Below, in pieces: positions 1 to 6,927 of a stretch of 9,775 nt of DNA. Numbering within the stretch: position 1 is the first letter of the stretch; every line of letters begins with the position of its first letter. Source of the DNA: Candidatus Aerophobota bacterium (GTDB lineage: Bacteria; Aerophobota; Aerophobia; Aerophobales; B3-G15); contig DRTT01000130.1 of NCBI GenBank assembly GCA_011372105.1, forward strand, positions 1 through 9,775, given 5' to 3'. Under the pieces are notes generated by a model. That model was not told the origin of the DNA, searched no databases, and was given only the letters and a program-made list of their open reading frames with translations. The translations under genes and the position numbers were made by a program.

Positions 1-795
1 CTCAATTAAAAGATTTCCTACCACTTTTTCAAGGGTATCCTCATCTTTTCCAAAGATATAATCTCCGATTTTTTCTCTTATTATACTTTCTACACTTTTT
101 ATTTTCTCTTCAACCTCGGATGGAGGAAATTTTGCAGTGATGCGAATGTGTACCTCGCCTTCTTTTGCAAGAAGAGCAACAGTTGGGTTTTCTTGAGCCA
201 TTAAAGGGGCTATTTTTTCGTTGACCTGAGATTCTGTTAACCCCCACGCTTTGAGGATACGAGATTTTATCACAGAGGAAGACTTCACTTTTTTCTCAAG
301 GTATTTTTCAACCTCAGGGAGCATTGCCTTAAGCTCGCGGGGAACTCCTGGAAGAAGGATTATAATTTTTCCTTTTTCTTCAATTACAATTCCCGGTGCG
401 GTTCCCACAGGATTTTGTATGATTTCTGCTGAAGAAGGGACAAGAGATTGCTTTAAAATAACTTTTTCTGGAACATTGCGATGTTTTAGCCTCTCTTTTA
501 CTCTTTTAAAAACATCTTCTCTCACCGAAAGTTTTTTCCCAAGAGCTTTACTTACTGCCTCTCTTGTAAGATCGTCCTCTGTTGGACCAAGCCCTCCGGA
601 AATTATAACAATGTCAGCTCTTAAGAGAGCTTCCTTCAGCGCATTTTTTATTCTTAAAAAATTATCCCCCACAGAGATTTTCCTGAAAAGATCCACTCCA
701 AGAGAGTTTAAAATTTTTGCTATCTGACAGGAATTTGTATCAACAACATCCCCCAGAAGAAGCTCTGTCCCCACACAAATTATCTCGGCTTTAAT
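1..795 (-). CDS. cinA: CinA-family protein, N-terminal part (3' end outside window)
   Basis: 265 residues are visible. They are the MoCF-like (molybdopterin-binding-like) N-terminal domain of CinA, which acts in family members as an ADP-ribose pyrophosphatase. Visible motifs are VGTELLLG (residues 8-15), SGGLGPTEDDLT (66-77), LLPGVPRELKAML (147-159) and LLAKEGEVHIRITAK (208-222). The frame is still open at base 1, just before the place where family members carry the C-terminal NMN-deamidase (PncC) domain, so I cannot say whether that domain is present. The start is odd. The family-typical beginning (I/M)KAEIICVGTELLLG opens with ATT at 795-793, five bases after a perfect AGGAGG. In frame upstream there is a TAA and no ATG, GTG or TTG between it and the ATT. 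The gene lies 33 bases after the antiporter and is probably cotranscribed with it. Identity is secure; the ATT start could also be a sequencing error for ATG. Confidence 0.93.
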   Translation of the reverse strand, partial: MKAEIICVGTELLLGDVVDTNSCQIAKILNSLGVDLFRKISVGDNFLRIKNALKEALLRADIVIISGGLGPTEDDLTREAVSKALGKKLSVREDVFKRVKERLKHRNVPEKVILKQSLVPSSAEIIQNPVGTAPGIVIEEKGKIIILLPGVPRELKAMLPEVEKYLEKKVKSSSVIKSRILKAWGLTESQVNEKIAPLMAQENPTVALLAKEGEVHIRITAKFPPSEVEEKIKSVESIIREKIGDYIFGKDEDTLEKVVGNLLIE

Positions 796-828
796 TTTTT
801 CCTCCTTGCTCTTAAAATTCTTTAAACT

Positions 829-2028
829 TTAAGATGTCTTTGACGCCTCTCCTGCTTTTATAAGGCTCCACCTTGTAAGATAAGGTCCTATTATCTCTGT
901 TATAACAGTTGTAAATAAAAGAAGGTTTATAACAAGAGTGGCAAGATACCTTCCCTCCGGCCCATATGCTCCAAAGTCTCTTCCAACGACCACTGCAAGA
1001 GCAAGGGCAACTCCTACCTGTGGGAAAAGGGAAAGCCCCACGTATTCCTGGACAACACGGGGTGCACCTGATATTTTTGCGCCAAAGGATGCTCCTAAGA
1101 ATTTTCCCACCATCCTCATGCCTGTGTAGACAAGTCCCAGTATTCCTATCTGAGATATGACTTTTACATTAAGGTGTGCTCCTGCAAGGCAGAAAAACAT
1201 TATGTAAAGAATAACAGTGGAACTTCCCCATATGTTGGAAATTCTCCTTATATGACGGGGAGAAAAGTTTGCTATTGTCATCCCAAGGCTCATATTGGCA
1301 AGGAGTTCAGAAAATCCGAGAGAATTTGATATGCCTATATTTATTAAAATTCCGCTTACAACAATTACGAAAAAGTCTACAGAGGATCTTATCCAGCGTG
1401 AGGAAAAGCTTATTACAACTCCTATCCCAAATCCAAGGACCAATGCTCCAAGTATTTCTTCTGTGGGTTTAAGGAAGACAGAAAGAAAAGAAAAAGATGT
1501 CCCTGGTGATATGAAAAGTTTTGCAATTGATGAAGCAAAGGCGTATAAAATAAGAGCTATTGCATCGTCTATAGCAACAATGGAAAGTATGGCGGTTGTA
1601 AGGTCTCCTTTTGCTCTTACTTCCTGAATTACCATGACAGTTGCAGCAGGAGCGGTGGCAGAAGAAATAGCTCCCAGGAGAAGAGCCTGGTAAAGTTTTC
1701 CTGTTAAAATTAAAGTGGAAACTGTTACAAGGAAAAAGGCACCAAATGCTTCACATAAAACCATCACAGCAACTGACTTTCCAAGTCTTCTAAGGTTAGA
1801 TAAGGTGAGCTCTTCTCCAATAGAAAAAGCTATAAACCCCAGGGCAAGATCGGAGATTATTCCCGTACGGGACAAAATTTCCTGAGAGAAAACACCTGCC
1901 ACAGAGCACCCCATCAAAACTCCCATTATCACCCATCCTGTAACCGCAGGTATTTTCACTCTGCTGAAAAGCTTCCCCCCCACAAACCCTAAGATAGAAG
2001 CAAGACCAATAGCAAGAATTATGTCCAT
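829..2028 (-). CDS. CPA2-type cation/proton antiporter (Na+/H+ or K+/H+)
   Basis: A 399-residue integral inner-membrane protein, hydrophobic almost throughout and consistent with 11-13 transmembrane helices. It matches the Na+/H+ exchanger domain of the CPA2 (KefB/NapA-like) family, which swaps Na+ or K+ for protons. Diagnostic features are the unwound-helix motif TAPAA (125-129), the paired acidic residues Asp154-Asp155 in the ion-binding helix (the DD/ND motif), Arg305 and Lys309 in a later helix, and the family-like LFPQVGVALALA (334-345). It ends shortly after the membrane domain, with no TrkA-N/RCK nucleotide-binding domain, so any regulation by cytosolic ligands would need a separate protein. 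The preceding PII-like gene is a candidate. Start ATG at 2028 follows a modest GGAAAGGG. It lies 47 bases after the PII-like gene and 33 before cinA. Ion specificity cannot be read from the sequence. Confidence 0.9.
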   Translation of the reverse strand: MDIILAIGLASILGFVGGKLFSRVKIPAVTGWVIMGVLMGCSVAGVFSQEILSRTGIISDLALGFIAFSIGEELTLSNLRRLGKSVAVMVLCEAFGAFFLVTVSTLILTGKLYQALLLGAISSATAPAATVMVIQEVRAKGDLTTAILSIVAIDDAIALILYAFASSIAKLFISPGTSFSFLSVFLKPTEEILGALVLGFGIGVVISFSSRWIRSSVDFFVIVVSGILINIGISNSLGFSELLANMSLGMTIANFSPRHIRRISNIWGSSTVILYIMFFCLAGAHLNVKVISQIGILGLVYTGMRMVGKFLGASFGAKISGAPRVVQEYVGLSLFPQVGVALALAVVVGRDFGAYGPEGRYLATLVINLLLFTTVITEIIGPYLTRWSLIKAGEASKTS

Positions 2029-2075
2029 AGACCCTTTCCAATCTTCAAGTTTTGGCTATAAAACTGTCAACCAAA

Positions 2076-2411
2076 CTAATAAATGTGTGGCGAGATATGC
2101 CAGACTTTTGCAGGGAAACTAAATATAGTAGCAACTTCTTCTTTTTCAAGCTGAAGATCTTCCTTCCAGCTTCGCACCATCTTTTCAATTTTTCTTTCGC
2201 TTTCGACAATTGCAAGTATCAGTTTGCACTCTTTTTTTCTTCTTCCAAGAGTTACCTGAAGTTCCTTAAAAACAGGAACACGGAAAGCAAGAAGCTCTCT
2301 GAGTTCCTCTGCCTCGGTGACAAAAACTTCCTCAATCTCCTCCTCGACAAAAACCTCAAGAAAATCTTCCAGAAACCTGTTATCATAGAGAAATATACAC
2401 AAGATATGCAT
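2076..2411 (-). CDS. small PII-like (ferredoxin-fold) regulatory protein, putative
   Basis: A 111-residue soluble protein with no signal peptide or membrane helix. The predicted order is beta-alpha-beta-beta-alpha-beta: strand HILCIFLYD (2-10), helix 11-26, strand 27-33, a linker with RVPVFKEL (44-51), strand KLILAIVE (63-70), helix 71-86, and strand VATIFSFPAKVW (93-104). This order, the length near 110 and the closing aromatic/hydrophobic strand resemble divergent PII-like trimeric sensors. The GlnB T-loop and its signature residues are absent, so it is not a classical nitrogen PII. It begins one base after the kinase stop codon (TAA-A-ATG), which suggests translational coupling, and lies 47 bases before an antiporter that has no regulatory domain of its own. 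PII-like proteins are often encoded beside the transporters they control, so I infer regulation of the antiporter. The family call is by eye from memory and moderately uncertain. Confidence 0.6.
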   Translation of the reverse strand: MHILCIFLYDNRFLEDFLEVFVEEEIEEVFVTEAEELRELLAFRVPVFKELQVTLGRRKKECKLILAIVESERKIEKMVRSWKEDLQLEKEEVATIFSFPAKVWHISPHIY

Positions 2412-2412
2412 T

Positions 2413-3396
2413 TTAAATCATACCCTCTTTTTTTAAGACAGTGGCGCAGGCTCCAAAAGCACCTGCCCTATCTTTTAATTTTGCTCTCACTATTTTAACT
2501 TTTTCAAAGCAACTTTTAAGGGAAAATAGCTTTGTATATTTTTTCACAAGAGGAAGAAGGATTTTCTCCTCCTTTGCCATACCTCCACTTAATATAACAA
2601 TTTCAGGGTTAAATATATTTAAAAGGTTGCCTATGCCTATCCCAAGGTACCTGCAGGTCTCCTCCACCACAAAGAGAGCAATCTCATCTTTTTTCTTTGC
2701 TGCCTCAAAAACATCCTCACAGGCAAGCTCTTCCTTTTCACTCAATAAAGTTTTGTATCCTTTATCTACAAGGGCTTTTGCTCTTTTTACAACTCCAGTT
2801 GCAGAAGCATAAGCCTCAAAACATCCCCTTGCTCCACATCCGCAGGTAATTCCCCCCTCTTTTATTATCATGTGTCCAATTTCTGCTCCACAACCTCTTG
2901 CACCTCTGTAAACTTCCCCCTTTATTATAACTCCACCTCCTATACCTGTTCCCAGGGTCAGAAGCAAAATATAGTCAAATCCCCGTCCTGCTCCCAACCA
3001 CCACTCCCCCAAAGCTGCAGCATTGGCATCGTTTTCTAAGAAACAGGGAATTTTTATCCTCTCCTCAACAATTTTGACAATAGGAATATTCTTCCATGAG
3101 GGGATATTGGGAGCCTGGTAAATTATTCCCTCCTCGGTGTTTAAAGGACCAGGTGCTCCAATTCCAACTCCTGCAATTTGATGTGAAGATACGCCCTTTT
3201 TCTCTCCTTCTTCTTTGAGAGCTTTAATGGAGAGAAAAAGTTGAGAAAGGACTTTTTCTTTTTCTTTGCTTTCTTTTCCAAAACTCCTTCTTGTATCAGA
3301 GGCAAGGACTTTGCCTTCTCTGTCAACAAGCAAAGACTTAATGTTTGTTCCTCCAACATCTATTCCTATTGCAAAACTGCTTTTTTTCTTTGCCAT
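2413..3396 (-). CDS. ROK-family sugar kinase, probable glucokinase
   Basis: A 327-residue cytosolic kinase, typical ROK length, that phosphorylates a hexose (most likely glucose at O6) using ATP. In order: phosphate-binding loop IGIDVGGTNIK (10-20); sugar-site segment GVGIGAPGPL (76-85); ENDANAAALGE (121-131) with catalytic Asp123; adenosine-site LGTGIGGG (148-155); AEIGH (171-175) with sugar-contacting Glu172 and zinc ligand His175; zinc motif CGCGARGC (185-192, Cys185, Cys187, Cys192); and a second ATP-binding segment ILSGGM (268-273). All key residues are present. There is no N-terminal helix-turn-helix, so it is an enzyme rather than a ROK repressor. It starts at ATG 3396, with only a weak ribosome-binding site, 33 bases after the aminotransferase. 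Glucokinase is the best guess; fructose, allose or N-acetyl-sugar kinases of the family cannot be excluded. Confidence 0.9.
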   Translation of the reverse strand: MAKKKSSFAIGIDVGGTNIKSLLVDREGKVLASDTRRSFGKESKEKEKVLSQLFLSIKALKEEGEKKGVSSHQIAGVGIGAPGPLNTEEGIIYQAPNIPSWKNIPIVKIVEERIKIPCFLENDANAAALGEWWLGAGRGFDYILLLTLGTGIGGGVIIKGEVYRGARGCGAEIGHMIIKEGGITCGCGARGCFEAYASATGVVKRAKALVDKGYKTLLSEKEELACEDVFEAAKKKDEIALFVVEETCRYLGIGIGNLLNIFNPEIVILSGGMAKEEKILLPLVKKYTKLFSLKSCFEKVKIVRAKLKDRAGAFGACATVLKKEGMI

Positions 3397-3429
3397 TTTA
3401 CTTTAGTTTGTGTTCAGAGTTTGCGTTTA

Positions 3430-4641
3430 TTAAATCTCCTTGAAACTTTCCTCAAGAATAAATACTGCCTCATCAATTTCTGCCTCTTTTATAATAAGAG
3501 GAGGAAGAAACCTTAGCACTTTTCCCTTTGTGACATTTATTAAAAGCCCTTTTTCTCTTGCCTTATCCATTACAGGCTTTCCTTCTATATCAAGTTCCAT
3601 TCCCAGCATAAGCCCCTTTCCTCTTACCTCCTTTATAAAAGGAAATTTTTCCTTTAAGGATAAAAGTTTTTTCCTGAAATACTTTCCCATCTCTTTTGCC
3701 TTTTCCACAAGCTTTTCCTCTTCCATAATGTTCAGGACCTCCAGAGCTACAGAGGTTACAAGGGGGCCTCCTCCAAAAGTGGAGGCGTGGTCTCCAGGTG
3801 AAAAAATATCTGCTATATTTTTCTTAGCAAGACAGGCTCCAATTGGAAGTCCTGCTGCAAGAGGTTTTGCCAGAGTCATTATGTCAGGTTCAACTCCAAA
3901 GTGCTGGTAGGCAAACCACTTGCCTGTTCTCCCAAGACCACATTGAACCTCATCAAAGATAAGAAGAATGTCTTTTTCTGTGCAAATCTCTCTTGCGGCT
4001 TCAATAAATTCAGGAGAGGCCTCTTTTATGCCACCTTCTCCCTGAATGGGCTCCATTATTATCGCACAGGTTTTTGAGGTTATCATCTCTTTTAGTTTTT
4101 TTACGTTGTTAAACTCACAGAACTTAAACCCTGGAGGAAAAGGACCAAACCACTTTCTGTATTTTTCCTGTCCTGTAAGACCTAAGGTTGCAAGGGTTCT
4201 TCCGTGGAAGGAATTTTCCATGGCGACTATTTCAAAGGCACCTTTTTGATAGCCGAATTTTCTTGCAAGTTTTATAGCAGCCTCATTTGCCTCTGCACCA
4301 GAGTTACAGAAAAAGACCTTATCAGCAAAGGAAATCTGACATAGCTTTTCGGCAAGCTTTGCCTGGTTTTCTATATGGTAAAGATTTGAGCAATGCACAA
4401 GCTTTTGCGACTGTTCTTTTATTACCTTGCATATTCTGGGATGAGAATAACCAACTGCCATAACACCTATGCCCGAGACAAGATCAATATAACATTTTCC
4501 TTCCTTATCCCACACCCTTACACCCTCACCTTTTTCTGGCACTATAGGGATGCGGGAGTAGGTTGGCATAAGGTATTTTTGGGAGTTTTCTATCACCTTT
4601 TCTGTTTTTTCTTTAAGATTTTTTAATTTTTCTGAATTCAT
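3430..4641 (-). CDS. argD: class III aminotransferase, ArgD-type (acetylornithine aminotransferase)
   Basis: A 403-residue cytosolic PLP enzyme. ArgD converts N-acetylglutamate semialdehyde and glutamate to N-acetylornithine and 2-oxoglutarate in arginine synthesis. Visible motifs are the cofactor phosphate site SGAEANEAAIKLAR (114-127), NSFHGRT (143-149), EPIQGEGG (197-204), FDEVQCGLGRTGK (229-241) with Asp230 for the pyridine nitrogen, TLAKPLAAGLPIGA (256-269) with Schiff-base Lys259, and STFGGGP (287-293). Length fits ArgD. Related 4-aminobutyrate or succinylornithine aminotransferases share these motifs, and no other arg gene is in view, so substrate is a family inference. ATG at 4641 gives a 29-base overlap with the end of rnfC and follows a loose AAAGTGGGGT. 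The next Met (residue 25) has no ribosome-binding site, so I keep the longer start. The double stop TAATAA ends the gene. Confidence 0.86.
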   Translation of the reverse strand: MNSEKLKNLKEKTEKVIENSQKYLMPTYSRIPIVPEKGEGVRVWDKEGKCYIDLVSGIGVMAVGYSHPRICKVIKEQSQKLVHCSNLYHIENQAKLAEKLCQISFADKVFFCNSGAEANEAAIKLARKFGYQKGAFEIVAMENSFHGRTLATLGLTGQEKYRKWFGPFPPGFKFCEFNNVKKLKEMITSKTCAIIMEPIQGEGGIKEASPEFIEAAREICTEKDILLIFDEVQCGLGRTGKWFAYQHFGVEPDIMTLAKPLAAGLPIGACLAKKNIADIFSPGDHASTFGGGPLVTSVALEVLNIMEEEKLVEKAKEMGKYFRKKLLSLKEKFPFIKEVRGKGLMLGMELDIEGKPVMDKAREKGLLINVTKGKVLRFLPPLIIKEAEIDEAVFILEESFKEI

Positions 4642-5926
4642 TTTTACCCCACTTTATAAGTTGAACAATTGGTATTTTTGAAGGACAAACATAGGTGCAG
4701 CATCCGCATTCTATGCAGTCCATTATGTTGTATTCTCCAAGTTCTTCCCATCTTTCTGCTTTAACAAGTTTTGCAAGAGTTGTAGGGAAAAGTCCCACAG
4801 GACAGTGATCAACACACCTACAGCATCTTATGCAGGGCTGTTCTTCATCTCTTGCTATTTGCTCCTCTGTCAAAACAAGAATTCCTGATGTTCCTTTTAT
4901 GACAGGAACATCAAGAGTATGCTGAGCAATTCCCATCATGGGTCCCCCCATTATAATCGCTTTTGCATTCTCCTTAAGTCCACAGTATTCAAGAATATCT
5001 TTAAGAGGTGTTCCTATTCGGACAAGAAGATTTGAAGGTCTCTTAACTCCCTCTCCTGTTACTGTTACAACTCTTTCTATAAGAGGCTTTTCCTTTTTTA
5101 AAGCATCACAGACAGCACAGGCTGTTCCTACATTGTTTACCACCACTCCAACATCAAGGGGAAGTCCTCCTGAGGGGACCTCTCTTCCCAGAATTGCCTT
5201 TATAAGCATTTTTTCCCCACCCTGGGGATACTTTGTCCTGAGAGGAACAACCTCAATATCTTCTTCATTTGAAGTTAAATTCTGCATTATCTTTATGGCA
5301 TCTTTTTTGTTATTTTCAATACCTATATACCCTCTTCTGGCACCAACTGCCCTCATGATTGCCTTCAGACCAAAAAGACAATCCTGCGGTCTTTCGAGCA
5401 TTGTCCTGTAGTCTGACGTAAGGTAAGGCTCACATTCGCAGCCATTTAAAATTACGCTGTCAATTTTCTTTTCAGAGGGAGGGGAAAGCTTCACATGAGT
5501 GGGAAAAGCTGCACCTCCCATTCCTGCAATGCCAGCTTCTCTTACTTTTTTTCTTATCTCTTCCGGAGAAAGAGAGGAAAGATCAACTTCCTTTTCAGGC
5601 CGGTCTTTTTCGCTATCTTGTTCGCTTTCAATTATTATTGCCTCTGCTTCCTGCAGGGTGGGATGTGGCCATCTCTCAATAGATGTAACTTTTCCTTTTA
5701 CAGGACTGTGGATGGGGCAGGAGATAAATGCATCGCTATCACCTATTTTTTGGCCTTCCTCCACCTTATCCTTTTTCCCAACAAGAGGTTTGCAGGGTGC
5801 CCCTGTGTGCTGGGATAAAGGCACAATAAGCTTTGGAGGAAGAGGCATTTTTTCTATTTTCTTTTCTTTGCTAAGCTGCTTTTTTTCAGGGGGGTGGATG
5901 CCCTGCTTGAAGGTTTTTGTTCTCAT
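4613..5926 (-). CDS. rnfC: electron transport complex subunit RnfC
   Basis: A 437-residue peripheral membrane subunit. RnfC is the NADH-side module of the Rnf complex, which couples ferredoxin/NAD+ electron transfer to Na+ or H+ transport. The order matches RnfC: N-terminal barrel domain opening FKQGIHPPE (6-14) with PLSQHTGAPCKPLV (36-49); flavin/NADH domain with GMGGAAFPTHVKL (135-147) and NGCECEPYLTSDY (161-173); SLBB-like middle with MGGPMMG (326-332); then two [4Fe-4S] motifs, Cys365/368/371/375 followed by Pro and Cys404/407/410/414 followed by Pro. In the first, the usual Gly after the second Cys is replaced by Cys369. Start ATG 5926 has an excellent AAAGGAG seven bases upstream. The usual partners rnfD, G, E, A and B are not adjacent; argD follows instead and overlaps by 29 bases. 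A PduS-like relative is possible, but the N-terminus is classic RnfC. Confidence 0.92.
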   Translation of the reverse strand: MRTKTFKQGIHPPEKKQLSKEKKIEKMPLPPKLIVPLSQHTGAPCKPLVGKKDKVEEGQKIGDSDAFISCPIHSPVKGKVTSIERWPHPTLQEAEAIIIESEQDSEKDRPEKEVDLSSLSPEEIRKKVREAGIAGMGGAAFPTHVKLSPPSEKKIDSVILNGCECEPYLTSDYRTMLERPQDCLFGLKAIMRAVGARRGYIGIENNKKDAIKIMQNLTSNEEDIEVVPLRTKYPQGGEKMLIKAILGREVPSGGLPLDVGVVVNNVGTACAVCDALKKEKPLIERVVTVTGEGVKRPSNLLVRIGTPLKDILEYCGLKENAKAIIMGGPMMGIAQHTLDVPVIKGTSGILVLTEEQIARDEEQPCIRCCRCVDHCPVGLFPTTLAKLVKAERWEELGEYNIMDCIECGCCTYVCPSKIPIVQLIKWGKNEFRKIKKS

Positions 5927-5927
5927 G

Positions 5928-5940
5928 GGAGCGCTCCTTT
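5928..5940 (-). promoter_or_regulatory. rnfC ribosome-binding site overlapping a palindrome
   Basis: AAAGGAG (5940-5934) lies seven bases before the rnfC ATG and fixes the start. Its GGAG is the first arm of the perfect ten-base palindrome GGAGCGCTCC (5928-5937). A hairpin from this alone would have only a three-pair stem, so regulation is speculative. Confidence 0.6.
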
Positions 5941-5985
5941 AAGTTTTCCTTCTTTTGTTAACCAAGGAGGAAAAATTATCTTCAC

Positions 5986-6013
5986 ATTTTATCAAATTAC
6001 CATTAAAAGACAA
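5986..6013 (-). promoter_or_regulatory. predicted sigma-70-type promoter for rnfC
   Basis: Read on the minus strand, the -35 box TTGTCT (6013-6008) is separated by 16 bases from the -10 box TAAAAT (5991-5986). The -10 box carries an upstream TG in the extended -10 position (TGATAAAAT). It sits 60 bases before the rnfC start, in the 133-base gap between the E1-like gene and rnfC, the largest gap on the minus strand block. It would drive rnfC and probably the genes down to cinA. No terminator hairpin is visible after the E1-like gene, so read-through is also possible. Confidence 0.5.
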
Positions 6014-6059
6014 GATATCTTCTTCGTGGGGTCGGGTCTCAACATTTGACAAAGGATAT

Positions 6060-6812
6060 TTATATAAAATTAAAAATTTTTTTCTCACAGACCGGGCAAT
6101 CTTTTCTTCTTTTAATCTTTATTTTCCTGAAAATACTCTCCCACAGGTCTATGTAAACAAGGTCTCTGTTAACATCAGGGCTTTTTGTTATTATTTTAAA
6201 TGCTTCTGTCACCTGAATTGAGGCAACAAGTGCAGGGATTGTGTTAAGGATAGGGATTGGTTTTTCAGGCTCCTGCGGGTTTTCTTCCACAAGACACCTG
6301 TAACAGGCAGTTTTACCGGGAATTATTGTCATACTCATACCCACTGCTCCCTGCACTGCCCCATGAACCCAGGGGATATTGTATTTAATGCAGGCCTCAT
6401 TTATCAAAAGGCGCGTTTTTATGTTATCTGTCCCATCAAGAACAAGGTCAATATCTTTTAAAAGCTCTTCTATATTTTCAGGTTTTACTTCAAGAACGAA
6501 AGCTTCTACCCTGACAGTGGAGTTTACTTTTTTAAGTTTTTCAGAGGCGATTTTTGCCTTGAAGAAGAGGCTTTTTACATCTTCTTCATCGTATAGGATT
6601 TGCCTCTGCAAATCCTGAAGACTTACCCTATCCTTATCCACTATCCTTACCTTTCCAATGCCTGCCCTGACAAGATAGTTTGCGAGGTGACACCCAAGCC
6701 CCCCACATCCGACCACGAGAACTTTTGCTTCCCCGAGCTTTTTTTGCCCCTCTTCTCCTATAAAGGGAAGTATTATTTGCCTTTCGTACCTCAGGATATC
6801 CTGGTTTTGCAT
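6060..6812 (-). CDS. ThiF/MoeB/HesA-family E1-like adenylyltransferase
   Basis: A 250-residue cytosolic protein of the ThiF/MoeB/HesA family. Members adenylate the C-terminal Gly-Gly of a ubiquitin-like sulfur carrier (ThiS, MoaD or similar) with ATP, for thiamine, molybdopterin or other sulfur-containing products. Visible are RYERQIILP (8-16), the nucleotide loop GCGGLG (35-40), DKDRVSLQDLQRQ (59-71) with Arg70 and Gln71, GTDN (127-130) with Asp129, and the structural zinc site CYRC (170-173) plus CPVC (239-242). No cysteine lies between 173 and 239, where ThiF-type enzymes may hold a sulfur-linking cysteine, so it looks MoeB-like and adenylation-only. There is no rhodanese domain. No ubiquitin-like carrier or other thiamine or molybdopterin gene is nearby, so the pathway cannot be assigned. 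ATG 6812 has AGGGG seven bases upstream. The final residues are followed by AT-rich DNA with no clear terminator. Confidence 0.88.
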   Translation of the reverse strand: MQNQDILRYERQIILPFIGEEGQKKLGEAKVLVVGCGGLGCHLANYLVRAGIGKVRIVDKDRVSLQDLQRQILYDEEDVKSLFFKAKIASEKLKKVNSTVRVEAFVLEVKPENIEELLKDIDLVLDGTDNIKTRLLINEACIKYNIPWVHGAVQGAVGMSMTIIPGKTACYRCLVEENPQEPEKPIPILNTIPALVASIQVTEAFKIITKSPDVNRDLVYIDLWESIFRKIKIKRRKDCPVCEKKIFNFI

Positions 6813-6838
6813 TTTTTACCCCTTTTATTTTTTCTCTC

Positions 6839-6866
6839 AATTTATCACAACAAAAAAGCCTGTAAA
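6839..6866 (-). promoter_or_regulatory. predicted sigma-70-type promoter for the E1-like gene
   Basis: On the minus strand, TTTACA (6866-6861) and TAAATT (6844-6839) are separated by 16 bases, with TG in the extended -10 position. The -10 box is 26 bases before the ATG at 6812. It faces away from the plus-strand promoter at 6899-6927. Confidence 0.45.
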
Positions 6867-6898
6867 GAATAAACATAGTAGTGCTTTTAATGCGATGG

Positions 6899-6927
6899 TT
6901 GATGGAATTTTTATTTTTTGGTAAGAT
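6899..6927 (+). promoter_or_regulatory. predicted sigma-70-type promoter for the aldo/keto reductase operon
   Basis: TTGATG (6899-6904) and TAAGAT (6922-6927) are 17 bases apart, with an upstream TG in the extended -10 position. It lies 43 bases before the ATG at 6971. Its position supports the start at 6971 rather than the upstream GTG at 6881, which would lie before the promoter. Confidence 0.5.

Noticed and set aside
251..727. Plus-strand open frame of 158 codons
   Set aside because: It lies wholly opposite cinA, whose conserved motifs are clear, and the translated frame resembles nothing.
796..828. Possible hairpin between the antiporter and cinA
   Set aside because: The arms are six A/T pairs around a long loop, with no GC stem, so it is too weak to call a terminator.
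2052..2498. Plus-strand open frame of 148 codons opposite the PII-like gene
   Set aside because: It is low-complexity and rich in Phe/Leu/Ser as expected for the antisense of a Glu/Lys-rich gene. The minus-strand frame has tight operon spacing and plausible secondary structure.
4938..5411. Plus-strand open frame of 157 codons opposite rnfC
   Set aside because: Antisense shadow of a gene with full family motifs.
6029..6038. Tandem GGGTC repeat
   Set aside because: Only two five-base copies, well within chance expectation.
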